From: Shewanella sp. TC10
GTDB lineage: Bacteria > Pseudomonadota > Gammaproteobacteria > Enterobacterales > Shewanellaceae
Assembly (NCBI RefSeq): GCF_009663145.1
Contig: NZ_VKHR01000057.1
Span: 1-36,118 of the forward strand
Reading direction: 5' to 3'
Length of the DNA stretch: 36,118 nucleotides
The position numbers and the translations under genes were made by a program. This document shows positions 23,136 through 30,174 of the stretch, piece after piece; the stretch's first letter is position 1; each line of letters begins with the position of its first letter. The notes below the pieces were generated by a model. It worked only from the letters and a program-made list of their open reading frames with translations, ran no database searches and was not told the origin of the DNA.

Positions 23136-24230
23136 TTAAGCCTTCTCTAATAAGTTGTACTTTTTCAATATGCCACGCAACTGGTGATAACTTAATCCAA
23201 GTAACTCAGCGGTTTTCTTCTGATTATACTGACTTTCTGCCAAGGCTTTTTTAAGCAACTCAACCTCATAATTTTCAGTGTGCTCTTTAAAGTTAATAGG
23301 GAAGCTAAACTGGTTATTTAATTGGATAGCCTGATCCACCTGATTTTCATCACTCGCCTCAGTATCTGATGCAGTAACAGGAGCTTCTGAATTGACATTG
23401 TCAGCTATTTGCTGCCTTTCACGGGTTTTAACTCGACTTGTTGGGCGATAAGGTGAGGCAAATGGGTCAAGGATAATATGGTCAATTTCATCACCATCAG
23501 AACCACGGCGGTAAACACTTCGCTCCACTACGTTTTTAAGTTCACGAATATTACCAGGCCAGCGATGAGACATTAACTGCTCTGTTGCTACAGGACTAAA
23601 GCCGCCAAAGAAATCTAAGTTTAGTTGTCTTGCCATACTGACTGCAAAATATTCAGCCAGCGGCATGATATCTTCAGTTCTACATCTTAATGGCGGTAAT
23701 GTAATGACATCGAATGCTAGTCGGTCGAGTAAATCGGCGCGAAACTCGCCATTTTCAGCAAGAGTAGGTAAGTCTTCATTAGCCGCACACACCAATCTGA
23801 CATTGGTTTGGACTGTTTTACTGCCGCCAACACGTTCAAATTCGCCATATTCAATAACACGTAGAAGCTTTTCTTGAATTAATCCTGAAGTGTTAGCAAG
23901 TTCATCTAAAAATAATGTGCCGTCATCAGCTCGCTCAAAACGACCCTCATGTTTTCCTTTCGCGCCAGTAAACGCACCAGACTCATGGCCAAATAGTTCA
24001 CTTTCAAGTAAAGACTCACTTAAAGAGGAACAATTAAGTTTAATAAACTCTTGATCCCAACGTGCAGATAGAAAATGTAACCGTTCTGCGATAAGTTCTT
24101 TACCTGTACCACGTTCACCAATGATTAAAACTGGCTTAGAAAGTGGGGCAACTTTAGAAACATGTTCCAATACTTCTAATAAAGCATTGGATTGTCCGAT
24201 AAGATTGTCTTGCTCAAATTGTCTAGTCAC
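23136..24230 (-). CDS. pspF: Sigma-54-dependent activator of the phage-shock response, PspF
   Basis: 364 residues (about 325 in E. coli; the extra length is a linker around 255-315). It is an AAA+ activator that remodels sigma-54 RNA polymerase and is held inactive by PspA. Walker A is GERGTGKE (38-45), the sigma-54 contact loop is GAFTGA (85-90), Walker B is GTLFLDELA, and a Fis-type helix-turn-helix lies at the C-terminus (NQKKTAELLGLSYHQLRGIL). There is no N-terminal receiver domain, as in E. coli PspF. The start codon is GTG with no strong ribosome site, so low expression is likely. It is divergent from pspA. Confidence 0.96.
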   Translation of the reverse strand: MTRQFEQDNLIGQSNALLEVLEHVSKVAPLSKPVLIIGERGTGKELIAERLHFLSARWDQEFIKLNCSSLSESLLESELFGHESGAFTGAKGKHEGRFERADDGTLFLDELANTSGLIQEKLLRVIEYGEFERVGGSKTVQTNVRLVCAANEDLPTLAENGEFRADLLDRLAFDVITLPPLRCRTEDIMPLAEYFAVSMARQLNLDFFGGFSPVATEQLMSHRWPGNIRELKNVVERSVYRRGSDGDEIDHIILDPFASPYRPTSRVKTRERQQIADNVNSEAPVTASDTEASDENQVDQAIQLNNQFSFPINFKEHTENYEVELLKKALAESQYNQKKTAELLGLSYHQLRGILKKYNLLEKA

Positions 24231-24350
24231 TGTAATTTTTAGTCTATTACGCTAACAAGTGGTGAAAATCATAATAGTTGGCTAGCGCTTTAAAATAAAG
24301 AAAAAGTTAATAATTTGGTTAACTTGTTGAAAATTAAAGCTTATGCAAAG

Positions 24351-24367
24351 TTGGCACGGCATGTGAA
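24351..24367 (+). promoter_or_regulatory. Sigma-54 promoter of pspA
   Basis: TTGGCACG (24351-24358) gives the -24 element TGGCAC. GTGAA (24363-24367) is at the right spacing for the -12 element, with the G of TTGC kept and the C absent. The E. coli pspA promoter departs in a similar way (TTGT). It lies 42 bp before the pspA start codon. PspF would bind further upstream, in the 24231-24340 gap. Confidence 0.75.
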
Positions 24368-24408
24368 TAGTAATATTCGACTTTAACAAAATATTTGAGG
24401 GACACATT

Positions 24409-25104
24409 ATGGGAATCTTCTCACGCTTTGCAGATATCATTAATTCGAACATCAGTGCTTTATTAGATAAAGCAGAAGATCCAGAAAAAATGGTTCGTCT
24501 GATTATTCAGGAAATGGAAGATACGTTAGTAGAAGTACGTTCAACCTCTGCGAAAGTGTTAGCAGAAAAGAAAGAACTACTGCGTCGTATTAGCCGAGTA
24601 CAAGAACAAGTTATCGATTGGCAGGCAAAAGCTGAATTGGCTTTATCGAAAGATAGGGAAGACTTAGCAAAAGCGGCTCTAGTCGAAAAACAAAAAACAG
24701 TGACCATTTTAGAAACACTTGAAATGGAACTACAAGTTGTTGAAGAGCATATTGCACGTCTTAAGCAAGAAGTAGAACAGCTTCAAGAAAAGCTTAATGA
24801 TGCACGCGCTCGTCAAAAAACAATTATCATGCGCAAACAAACTGCAACTTCACGTTTAGAAGTGAAAAAGCAGTTAGATTCAAGCAAAATTGATGATGCA
24901 ATGGTGAAGTTCGAAAACTACGAACGCCGTGTTGAAGGTTTAGAGTCTCAAGTTGAAGCTTATGACCTAGGCAAAAAAGGTAACCTTGCTGATGAGTTCG
25001 CAGCATTAGAAGCTGAAGACTCAGTCAATGAAGAGCTAGAAGCATTAAAAGCGAAAGTGAAAGCGAAATCAGCACCAAAAACGCAAACTAAAACAAACAA
25101 GTAA
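24409..25104 (+). CDS. pspA: Phage-shock protein A (PspA/IM30 family)
   Basis: 231 residues. PspA is a peripheral inner-membrane protein that stabilises damaged membrane and, when not engaged, inhibits PspF. An amphipathic N-terminal helix (residues 2-19, GIFSRFADIINSNIS) binds membrane. The rest is long coiled coil with the family motif DPEKMVRLIIQEMEDTLVEV (26-45). The ATG at 24409 follows GAGGGAC. First gene of pspABC, driven by the sigma-54 promoter; the C-terminal tail is Lys-rich. Confidence 0.97.
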   Translation: MGIFSRFADIINSNISALLDKAEDPEKMVRLIIQEMEDTLVEVRSTSAKVLAEKKELLRRISRVQEQVIDWQAKAELALSKDREDLAKAALVEKQKTVTILETLEMELQVVEEHIARLKQEVEQLQEKLNDARARQKTIIMRKQTATSRLEVKKQLDSSKIDDAMVKFENYERRVEGLESQVEAYDLGKKGNLADEFAALEAEDSVNEELEALKAKVKAKSAPKTQTKTNK

Positions 25105-25124
25105 AATTTTTTCAGAGGTGAGTT

Positions 25125-25364
25125 ATGGATATGGATCTTCTTATTGCCCCAATTATTATTTTTCTAGTGATTGTGGCGCCTATCTGGTTGGTTCTTCATT
25201 ATCGCAGTAAGCGACAAGTGAGCCAGGGGCTCACTGAGGCAGAGTTTTCACAATTGAACGAATTGATCGCCCAAGCGGATAAAATGGGACAACGCATTGA
25301 AACGTTGGAAGCTATTTTAGACACGGAAGCACCTGAATGGAGGGGGAAACATGAGCAAAGCTAA
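25125..25364 (+). CDS. pspB: Phage-shock protein B, inner-membrane
   Basis: 79 residues. A single N-terminal transmembrane helix (about 5-25, LLIAPIIIFLVIVAPIWLVL) is followed by a cytoplasmic coiled-coil tail (QLNELIAQADKMGQRIETLE). PspB works with PspC to sense membrane stress and release PspF from PspA. The ribosome site AGAGGTGAG lies just before the ATG. Its 3' end overlaps the pspC start by 14 bp. Confidence 0.95.
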   Translation: MDMDLLIAPIIIFLVIVAPIWLVLHYRSKRQVSQGLTEAEFSQLNELIAQADKMGQRIETLEAILDTEAPEWRGKHEQS

Positions 25365-25746
25365 CGGTCGTACATTATACCGTATCCCCCAGTCGGGTAA
25401 AATTTCAGGAGTATGTGCAGGGATTGCCGACTACTTTAATTTTGAAACATGGTTAGTACGTGTTATTGCGGTATCAATCTTTTTAGTTGGCGGTTCTGGG
25501 CCCATTTTAATCATCTATATCGCTTTATGGTTAATTTTGGATAGCAATACAGTAGAGGAGAGTGCTAAACAAAATCATAAAGATATCGAAGTGAAGAAAA
25601 AGGTATGGCAAGCTGGTGAGCCTGCAAAACGTGCTCTTCACGATGTTAATAGCCAGTTCTACGCGCTTGAAATTAGATTGCAACGTTTAGAACGTCATGT
25701 AACTTCAGATAACTTTGATTTAAAACATGAAATTAATAACCTATAA
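25351..25746 (+). CDS. pspC: Phage-shock protein C, envelope stress sensor
   Basis: 131 residues. The N-terminal PspC domain (about 5-65) includes RIPQSGKISGVCAGIADYF and a transmembrane region (about 32-63). The C-terminus is coiled coil (FYALEIRLQRLERHV), probably the part that binds PspA with PspB. The ribosome site AGGGGG sits inside the end of pspB, indicating coupled translation. pspD and pspE do not follow; ycjX does. Confidence 0.95.
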   Translation: MSKANGRTLYRIPQSGKISGVCAGIADYFNFETWLVRVIAVSIFLVGGSGPILIIYIALWLILDSNTVEESAKQNHKDIEVKKKVWQAGEPAKRALHDVNSQFYALEIRLQRLERHVTSDNFDLKHEINNL

Positions 25747-25799
25747 AATTGCGCCACCTGCTTTAACTTAGCTCTACATTGAGCTATCAGAAATCCAAT

Positions 25800-25815
25800 G
25801 GGCGGTACACCGCCC
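25800..25815 (+). terminator. Short GC hairpin after pspC
   Basis: GGGCGG (25800-25805) pairs with CCGCCC (25810-25815) over TACA, followed by TTGAATTTTCC. The T tract is poor, so it may only partly end pspABC transcription and leave readthrough into ycjX. A promoter for ycjX in the remaining gap to 25941 was not identified. Confidence 0.4.
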
Positions 25816-25941
25816 TTGAATTTTCCTTTCTTGCCTAGATGTTATAGTCAGCAAAGTGCTAAATTAATCTCGATATGAATGAGAATTGTTAGCCTAAATC
25901 TTAGTGACCAATCCCTGTTTTACACCGACTTGAGATAAATT

Positions 25942-27384
25942 ATGAGTTTTTTTGATCGTTCAATGAGTAAAATTTCCAAAAAAACGAGTCAATTAGTACA
26001 TCGAAGCACAGACAGACATGTCCGTTTAGCAGTGACGGGTCTATCTGGCGCTGGTAAAACTGCTTTTATCACAGGGCTTGTGAATCAAATGCTTCATGCT
26101 GGAAGTAATGTCAAACATAACCCGTTACCACTTTGGCAAGTGTCGAGAGAGAATCGTCTTATTGGTATTAAACGAGCGATGCAGCCAGATTTAGCTATCG
26201 CGAGTTTTGACTATCAGGGTGGAATGAATGCGTTAACGTCATCGCCGGCGACTTGGCCTGCTTCGACAAGGAATATTTCTGAACTTCGTTTAGCGATTAA
26301 ATATCGTCCAAGAAAAGGCATCTTAGCTAAAATTTCAGACACTGCCACTTTATATGTTGATATTGTTGATTACCCAGGTGAATGGTTACTTGATTTGCCT
26401 ATGCTAAAGCAAAGTTATTCAGAATGGGTTACTGGGCAGATATCAGTGAAAAACAGGCTAAAACATTCAGCTTGTTATCCCGCTTTTGAATCAGCGATAA
26501 ATGAAATCAAATTCTCTGAAACCGCAGATGAGCACAAACTTAAACAAGTTGCAGATCTATACCAGGCTTTATTAATTGACTTAGTCAATACCGAAGGTTT
26601 TTATCTTGCTCAACCAGGCAGAATGTTATTACCAGGCGAATTTGCTGACACGCCGTTGCTCGCGTTTTTCCCTTTAGTCAATCTATCTTTAGAGCAACTT
26701 GCCGAACTTGAAGCAACAGCGGAAGACAGTTACTACCAAGTATTAAAAAAACGCTATCAAGAGTATGTCTCTGTTGTGGTTAAACCATTTTATCGTGATT
26801 ACTTTGCGAGTTTTGACCGTCAGTTAGTGCTGGTGGACTGCTTTAATGGTTTGAATAATGGTAAAGCTCAATTCGAGGATATGGGGAATGCGTTAAATAG
26901 TATTGTGGAAAGTTTTCATTTTGGTCAATCAAGTTTATTGAGGCGTTTATTCTCACCTAAAATTGATAAATTATTGTTCGCTGCAAGTAAAGTTGATCGA
27001 GTCACACGGGATCAACAAAGTCATGTTTTAAGCTTGCTGACTGATATGCTCAAACACAGTCAACATTTTGCTAATTATGAAGGTTGCGAAGTGGAGACTA
27101 TGGCCATCAGTGCCATCAAAGCAACCCAGCATGGCATGGTTAACACCTCATCGGGCGAGCAAGAAGTGGTAAGAGGTATAGATGAAAATCATAATATGTT
27201 GACAATTTTTCCGGGGGAAGTACCGCAAACGCTACCAGAAAATGACTTTTGGCAAAAACAGGGCTTTAATTTTGTATCGTTTAACCCGCCCAAAATACCT
27301 CCGTCAGCAAGTTCGGATCCTCACTTTGACCATATCCGGCTAGACCATTTACTGCAGTTTTTACTCGGGGATAAATTACAGTAA
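25942..27384 (+). CDS. ycjX: YcjX family P-loop GTPase-like protein (DUF463)
   Basis: 480 residues (about 465 in E. coli). Walker A GLSGAGKT is at residues 33-40 and a G3-like region is VDIVDYPGEWLLDL (about 140-153). It is a cytoplasmic stress-induced protein in the psp neighbourhood; its exact role is not established, though its conserved pairing with ycjF and psp genes points to envelope stress. The stop codon of ycjX overlaps the ycjF start (TAATG), so the two are coupled. The gap from pspC is 195 bp. Confidence 0.92.
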   Translation: MSFFDRSMSKISKKTSQLVHRSTDRHVRLAVTGLSGAGKTAFITGLVNQMLHAGSNVKHNPLPLWQVSRENRLIGIKRAMQPDLAIASFDYQGGMNALTSSPATWPASTRNISELRLAIKYRPRKGILAKISDTATLYVDIVDYPGEWLLDLPMLKQSYSEWVTGQISVKNRLKHSACYPAFESAINEIKFSETADEHKLKQVADLYQALLIDLVNTEGFYLAQPGRMLLPGEFADTPLLAFFPLVNLSLEQLAELEATAEDSYYQVLKKRYQEYVSVVVKPFYRDYFASFDRQLVLVDCFNGLNNGKAQFEDMGNALNSIVESFHFGQSSLLRRLFSPKIDKLLFAASKVDRVTRDQQSHVLSLLTDMLKHSQHFANYEGCEVETMAISAIKATQHGMVNTSSGEQEVVRGIDENHNMLTIFPGEVPQTLPENDFWQKQGFNFVSFNPPKIPPSASSDPHFDHIRLDHLLQFLLGDKLQ

Positions 27385-28490
27385 TGAACCAATCAAATAT
27401 GAATAGCAGCCAATCACAGCATCCAAGACATCAGACTGAACTAAAAAAACAGCAAGTGTTTGAGTCTGAAACCGTAGATGAGCCTCAAGTTAAGGCTGGG
27501 CAATCTTATGCTGAAGTCGAGTTCATTTGTGAAACTGCGTTAGCAGAAATAACAGAAGACATTGAGGTTATCGAAGCCACTACATCGCCTAAAGGTTGGT
27601 CTAAAATGGCTAAGTTCTCATGTGTTGGGATTATTTTAGCGGTGATTGTACAAACGTTTTCTGGTTTGTATAACGCTTTTTTACAAAGTCCTGGGTTATT
27701 TGGCTTTTATGCCTCAGTGACGGCAATCGTTGTGGCATGGGTCTCCTCAATGACGGTTTCAGAGTGGCGAAAACTCGCTAAGCTTAAACACGTTGTCGAT
27801 ACTCAAGTTACAGGCGAGCGGTTGTCGCAAAGTATGCAACGCGGTGAGGCGGAAAAGTTTATTGGCCAATTGATACAGCATTATCCAGCAAGTAAGGGGA
27901 AGCAGCAGTTTATTTCGATTAACAGTAGCGAGCATAATGATGCTGAAATGGTGTTGCTATTTGACGATTTAGTGTTGAGCGAGCGTGATGAGAAAGCCAA
28001 ACAAATCGTTAGCCGATATGCTGGTGAGTCAGCATTATTACTGGCGGCAAGTCCGTTGGCAGTATTAGATATGGCGATTATTTTGTGGCGTAACCAGGGA
28101 ATGATTAATGCCATTGCAGATATTTATGGTATTGAATTAGGTTACTGGAGCCGAATAAGACTGATAAAAAGCATTATTGTGAATATTGTTTATGCGGGAA
28201 CAACTGAAGTTGTCGCTGATTTAGGTACTCAGTTATTATCTGTCGAAATGACAGGCAAATTATCGGCAAGATTAGCACAAGGGCTAGGTGGTGGTTTGCT
28301 CACAGCAAGATTAGGTTACCAAGCGATGGGACTGTGCCGCCCGTTAAGCTTTAAAAAAGATAATCGCCCTAAACTTGGGCAAATTCATCAGCAGTTATTA
28401 ACTGAGTTGAAATCTTTTTCAGCGTCTATGCTGAAAAAAAGCAAAGAAAAACAGGCTACTGAAAAAAACACTGATACAGAGAAGGAATAA
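27384..28490 (+). CDS. ycjF: YcjF family inner-membrane protein (DUF697/TIGR01620)
   Basis: 368 residues. A long hydrophilic N-terminus is followed by two transmembrane helices at about 76-97 and 104-124 (GIILAVIVQTFSGLYNAFL, FYASVTAIVVAWVSSM). A C-terminal DUF697 region has a conserved hydrophobic stretch (LIKSIIVNIVYAGTTEVVAD). It is coupled to ycjX and likely works with it, but its function is unknown. No terminator was found after it before the comEA-like gene. Confidence 0.92.
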   Translation: MNQSNMNSSQSQHPRHQTELKKQQVFESETVDEPQVKAGQSYAEVEFICETALAEITEDIEVIEATTSPKGWSKMAKFSCVGIILAVIVQTFSGLYNAFLQSPGLFGFYASVTAIVVAWVSSMTVSEWRKLAKLKHVVDTQVTGERLSQSMQRGEAEKFIGQLIQHYPASKGKQQFISINSSEHNDAEMVLLFDDLVLSERDEKAKQIVSRYAGESALLLAASPLAVLDMAIILWRNQGMINAIADIYGIELGYWSRIRLIKSIIVNIVYAGTTEVVADLGTQLLSVEMTGKLSARLAQGLGGGLLTARLGYQAMGLCRPLSFKKDNRPKLGQIHQQLLTELKSFSASMLKKSKEKQATEKNTDTEKE

Positions 28491-28640
28491 TTTCAGATTA
28501 AAATTTGAACTATTTGCGTTATTGACTACAGTTTTATGACGGCTATTTTCTGTTAAATTTTTTATGAAGGGAATAGCTTAAGCAGCCGATCAAGGAATAG
28601 GGAAGCCGATCGGTTTTAAATAGGACTTAAGGAGTTAACA

Positions 28641-28982
28641 ATGAAACATCCATTTCTAATGGGCGTTGTATGCGCCTGCGCTTTATCATCAGTATTTACT
28701 CAATCGATTCAAGCTAAAGAAGTTGGAGCAATAGATTCAAAACAGCCTCAAGCTCAGATGCAGTCCACTTCGGCTAAAGATACTAAACTGGCTAAAGTCA
28801 ATATCAACAAAGCCAGTACAACTGAATTACAACAGTTAAAAGGTATTGGAGAATCTAAAGCCAAAGCGATTGTGGATTATCGAACAAAACATGGGAAATT
28901 CACCAGTCTTAATCAGCTAAGTCAAGTTTCGGGAGTAGGGGATAAGTTGATAGAGCAAAATGCCAAACAAATTAGTTTTTAA
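28641..28982 (+). CDS. ComEA-like helix-hairpin-helix protein, exported
   Basis: 113 residues with a signal peptide (cut after SIQA, near residue 25), then a linker and a helix-hairpin-helix DNA-binding domain at about 53-113 (VNINKASTTELQQLKGIGES, KAIVDYRTKHGKF). The family binds double-stranded DNA in the periplasm; in naturally competent bacteria ComEA draws in transforming DNA, while short E. coli relatives (YbaV) are of unknown use. A role in uptake is therefore possible but unproven. In E. coli ybaV follows ppiD, so its place after ycjF is a change of context. The ribosome site is AAGGAG. Confidence 0.88.
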   Translation: MKHPFLMGVVCACALSSVFTQSIQAKEVGAIDSKQPQAQMQSTSAKDTKLAKVNINKASTTELQQLKGIGESKAKAIVDYRTKHGKFTSLNQLSQVSGVGDKLIEQNAKQISF

Positions 28983-29110
28983 TTTTGCAAGCTGCTAATG
29001 CCGTAGGAGCGAATGTAATAGAAACTAATGCTGATTCAATTCAAGCAATCGTCACTTATGTATAAATCGTTTATATAAGAAGTGAGTGAAACCTGTAGTG
29101 GTATAAAAAC

Positions 29111-29136
29111 AAAAAGGAGCCAGTGGCTCCTTTTTT
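29111..29136. terminator. Bidirectional terminator between the comEA-like gene and yciK
   Basis: AAAAAGGAGCC (29111-29121) pairs with GGCTCCTTTTT (29125-29135) over AGT, with A and T runs on either side. It serves convergent transcription from 28982 and 29178. A second AT-rich inverted repeat lies before it (CACTT and TATAAA with TTTATA and AAGTG, 29053-29084) and is unexplained. Confidence 0.9.
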
Positions 29137-29177
29137 ATTATTGTTTATTTTTGCCTATTCATTGTGACTTAATGAAG

Positions 29178-29915
29178 CTATTGGGCATTTAGCTGTTGGC
29201 CGTTAACTTCAATCGCGTCATCACCCATAAGGTAAAGGTAAGTAGGCATAATTTCTTCAGCCGTTTTTATTGTCGCAGGATCTTCACCAGGATAGGCTTT
29301 AGCGCGCATTTCTGTGCGAGTCGCGCCAGGGTTAATGCTATTAACACGCACGCTGGTACCTTCGCATTCATGAGCTAATACTTGCATCATGCCTTCTGTG
29401 GCAAATTTTGAGAAGGCGTAAGGTCCCCAATAAGCACGCCCTTGTCTACCAACACTGCTTGAGGTGAAAATTAAAGATGCTGACGGCGCGGTGCGCATAA
29501 TAGGTAATAGTGCTTTGGTCAAAATAACTTGAGCCGTTACGTTAATTTTCATCACATCTTCCAGTGACTCTAAATCAATGTGCTCGAATGGCCCTAAAGC
29601 GCCTAATAAGCTGGCATTATGTAAAACACCATCTAAATGGCCAAACTGTTCAGCAATGGTATCAGCCATGTCTTTATAGTTTTGCTCTGTTGCACCTTTT
29701 AAATCAAGTGGAACAATGGCTGGTTTTACATAACCTGCTTGTTCTATCTCATCGTAAACGGCTTCTAATTTCTTGACTGTTTTACCTAGTAAAATTACTG
29801 TAGCACCATGTTTTGCAAAATTAATTGCAGCAACACGACCGATGCCAGCACCTGCGCCAGTAACAAGAATAGTTTTATTTTTTAGTAAATCTTTTTTAGC
29901 TTGATATTCCAACAT
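29178..29915 (-). CDS. yciK: Short-chain dehydrogenase/reductase YciK
   Basis: 245 residues, classical SDR fold. The cofactor motif TGAGAGIG is near the N-terminus, LHNAS (the NAG-type motif) lies in the middle, and the catalytic SSSVG Ser and YAFSK (Tyr, Lys) are present. Substrate is unknown. Start MLEYQAKKDLLKNKTILVTG agrees with the family. In E. coli yciK and sohB are adjacent; here a lipase gene lies between them and yciK is divergent from it. Confidence 0.93.
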   Translation of the reverse strand: MLEYQAKKDLLKNKTILVTGAGAGIGRVAAINFAKHGATVILLGKTVKKLEAVYDEIEQAGYVKPAIVPLDLKGATEQNYKDMADTIAEQFGHLDGVLHNASLLGALGPFEHIDLESLEDVMKINVTAQVILTKALLPIMRTAPSASLIFTSSSVGRQGRAYWGPYAFSKFATEGMMQVLAHECEGTSVRVNSINPGATRTEMRAKAYPGEDPATIKTAEEIMPTYLYLMGDDAIEVNGQQLNAQ

Positions 29916-29972
29916 GGTTCAATTTTTCCTTCGGCTGCAAAAGCACGTCAAATCTAGATTCGAACAAAAGAT

Positions 29973-29984
29973 AAACGATCGTTT
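29973..29984. promoter_or_regulatory. Palindromic operator candidate between yciK and the lipase gene
   Basis: AAACGATCGTTT is a perfect 12-bp palindrome 57 bp upstream of the yciK start and about 190 bp upstream of the lipase. Its symmetry fits the dimer sites of TetR-type and other repressors. No regulator gene lies next to it. Confidence 0.4.
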
Positions 29985-30077
29985 TAAACAAATGACTGAT
30001 AAATGTTAACGTGTAGTACTTTTGCATGTAACAAATATGTAGCTAACTCAATAGTTTTACGTTAACTTGAGATGAGT

Positions 30078-30099
30078 TAAGGACAAAAATATGTCCTTA
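30078..30099. other. 8-bp inverted repeat in the lipase upstream region
   Basis: TAAGGACA (30078-30085) pairs with TGTCCTTA (30092-30099) over a 6-nt centre. It is either an operator or a leader hairpin of the lipase. Two identical words TTTGGGGAAA stand exactly 30 bp apart after it (30131-30140 and 30161-30170); the second is the lipase ribosome site. Confidence 0.35.
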
Positions 30100-30174
30100 T
30101 GGTCATGCGTTTACGCTATTGTGACCAATTTTTGGGGAAATTAAAATTATTACAACAAGATTTGGGGAAAAAAG

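Noticed and set aside
25872..25890. Fur-box-like sequence before ycjX
   Set aside because: It matches the 19-bp consensus at only about 11 positions, near what AT-rich DNA gives by chance.
30131..30170. Two exact TTTGGGGAAA words as a regulatory repeat
   Set aside because: The second is the ribosome site of the lipase. A chance or purely translational origin is as likely as an operator.
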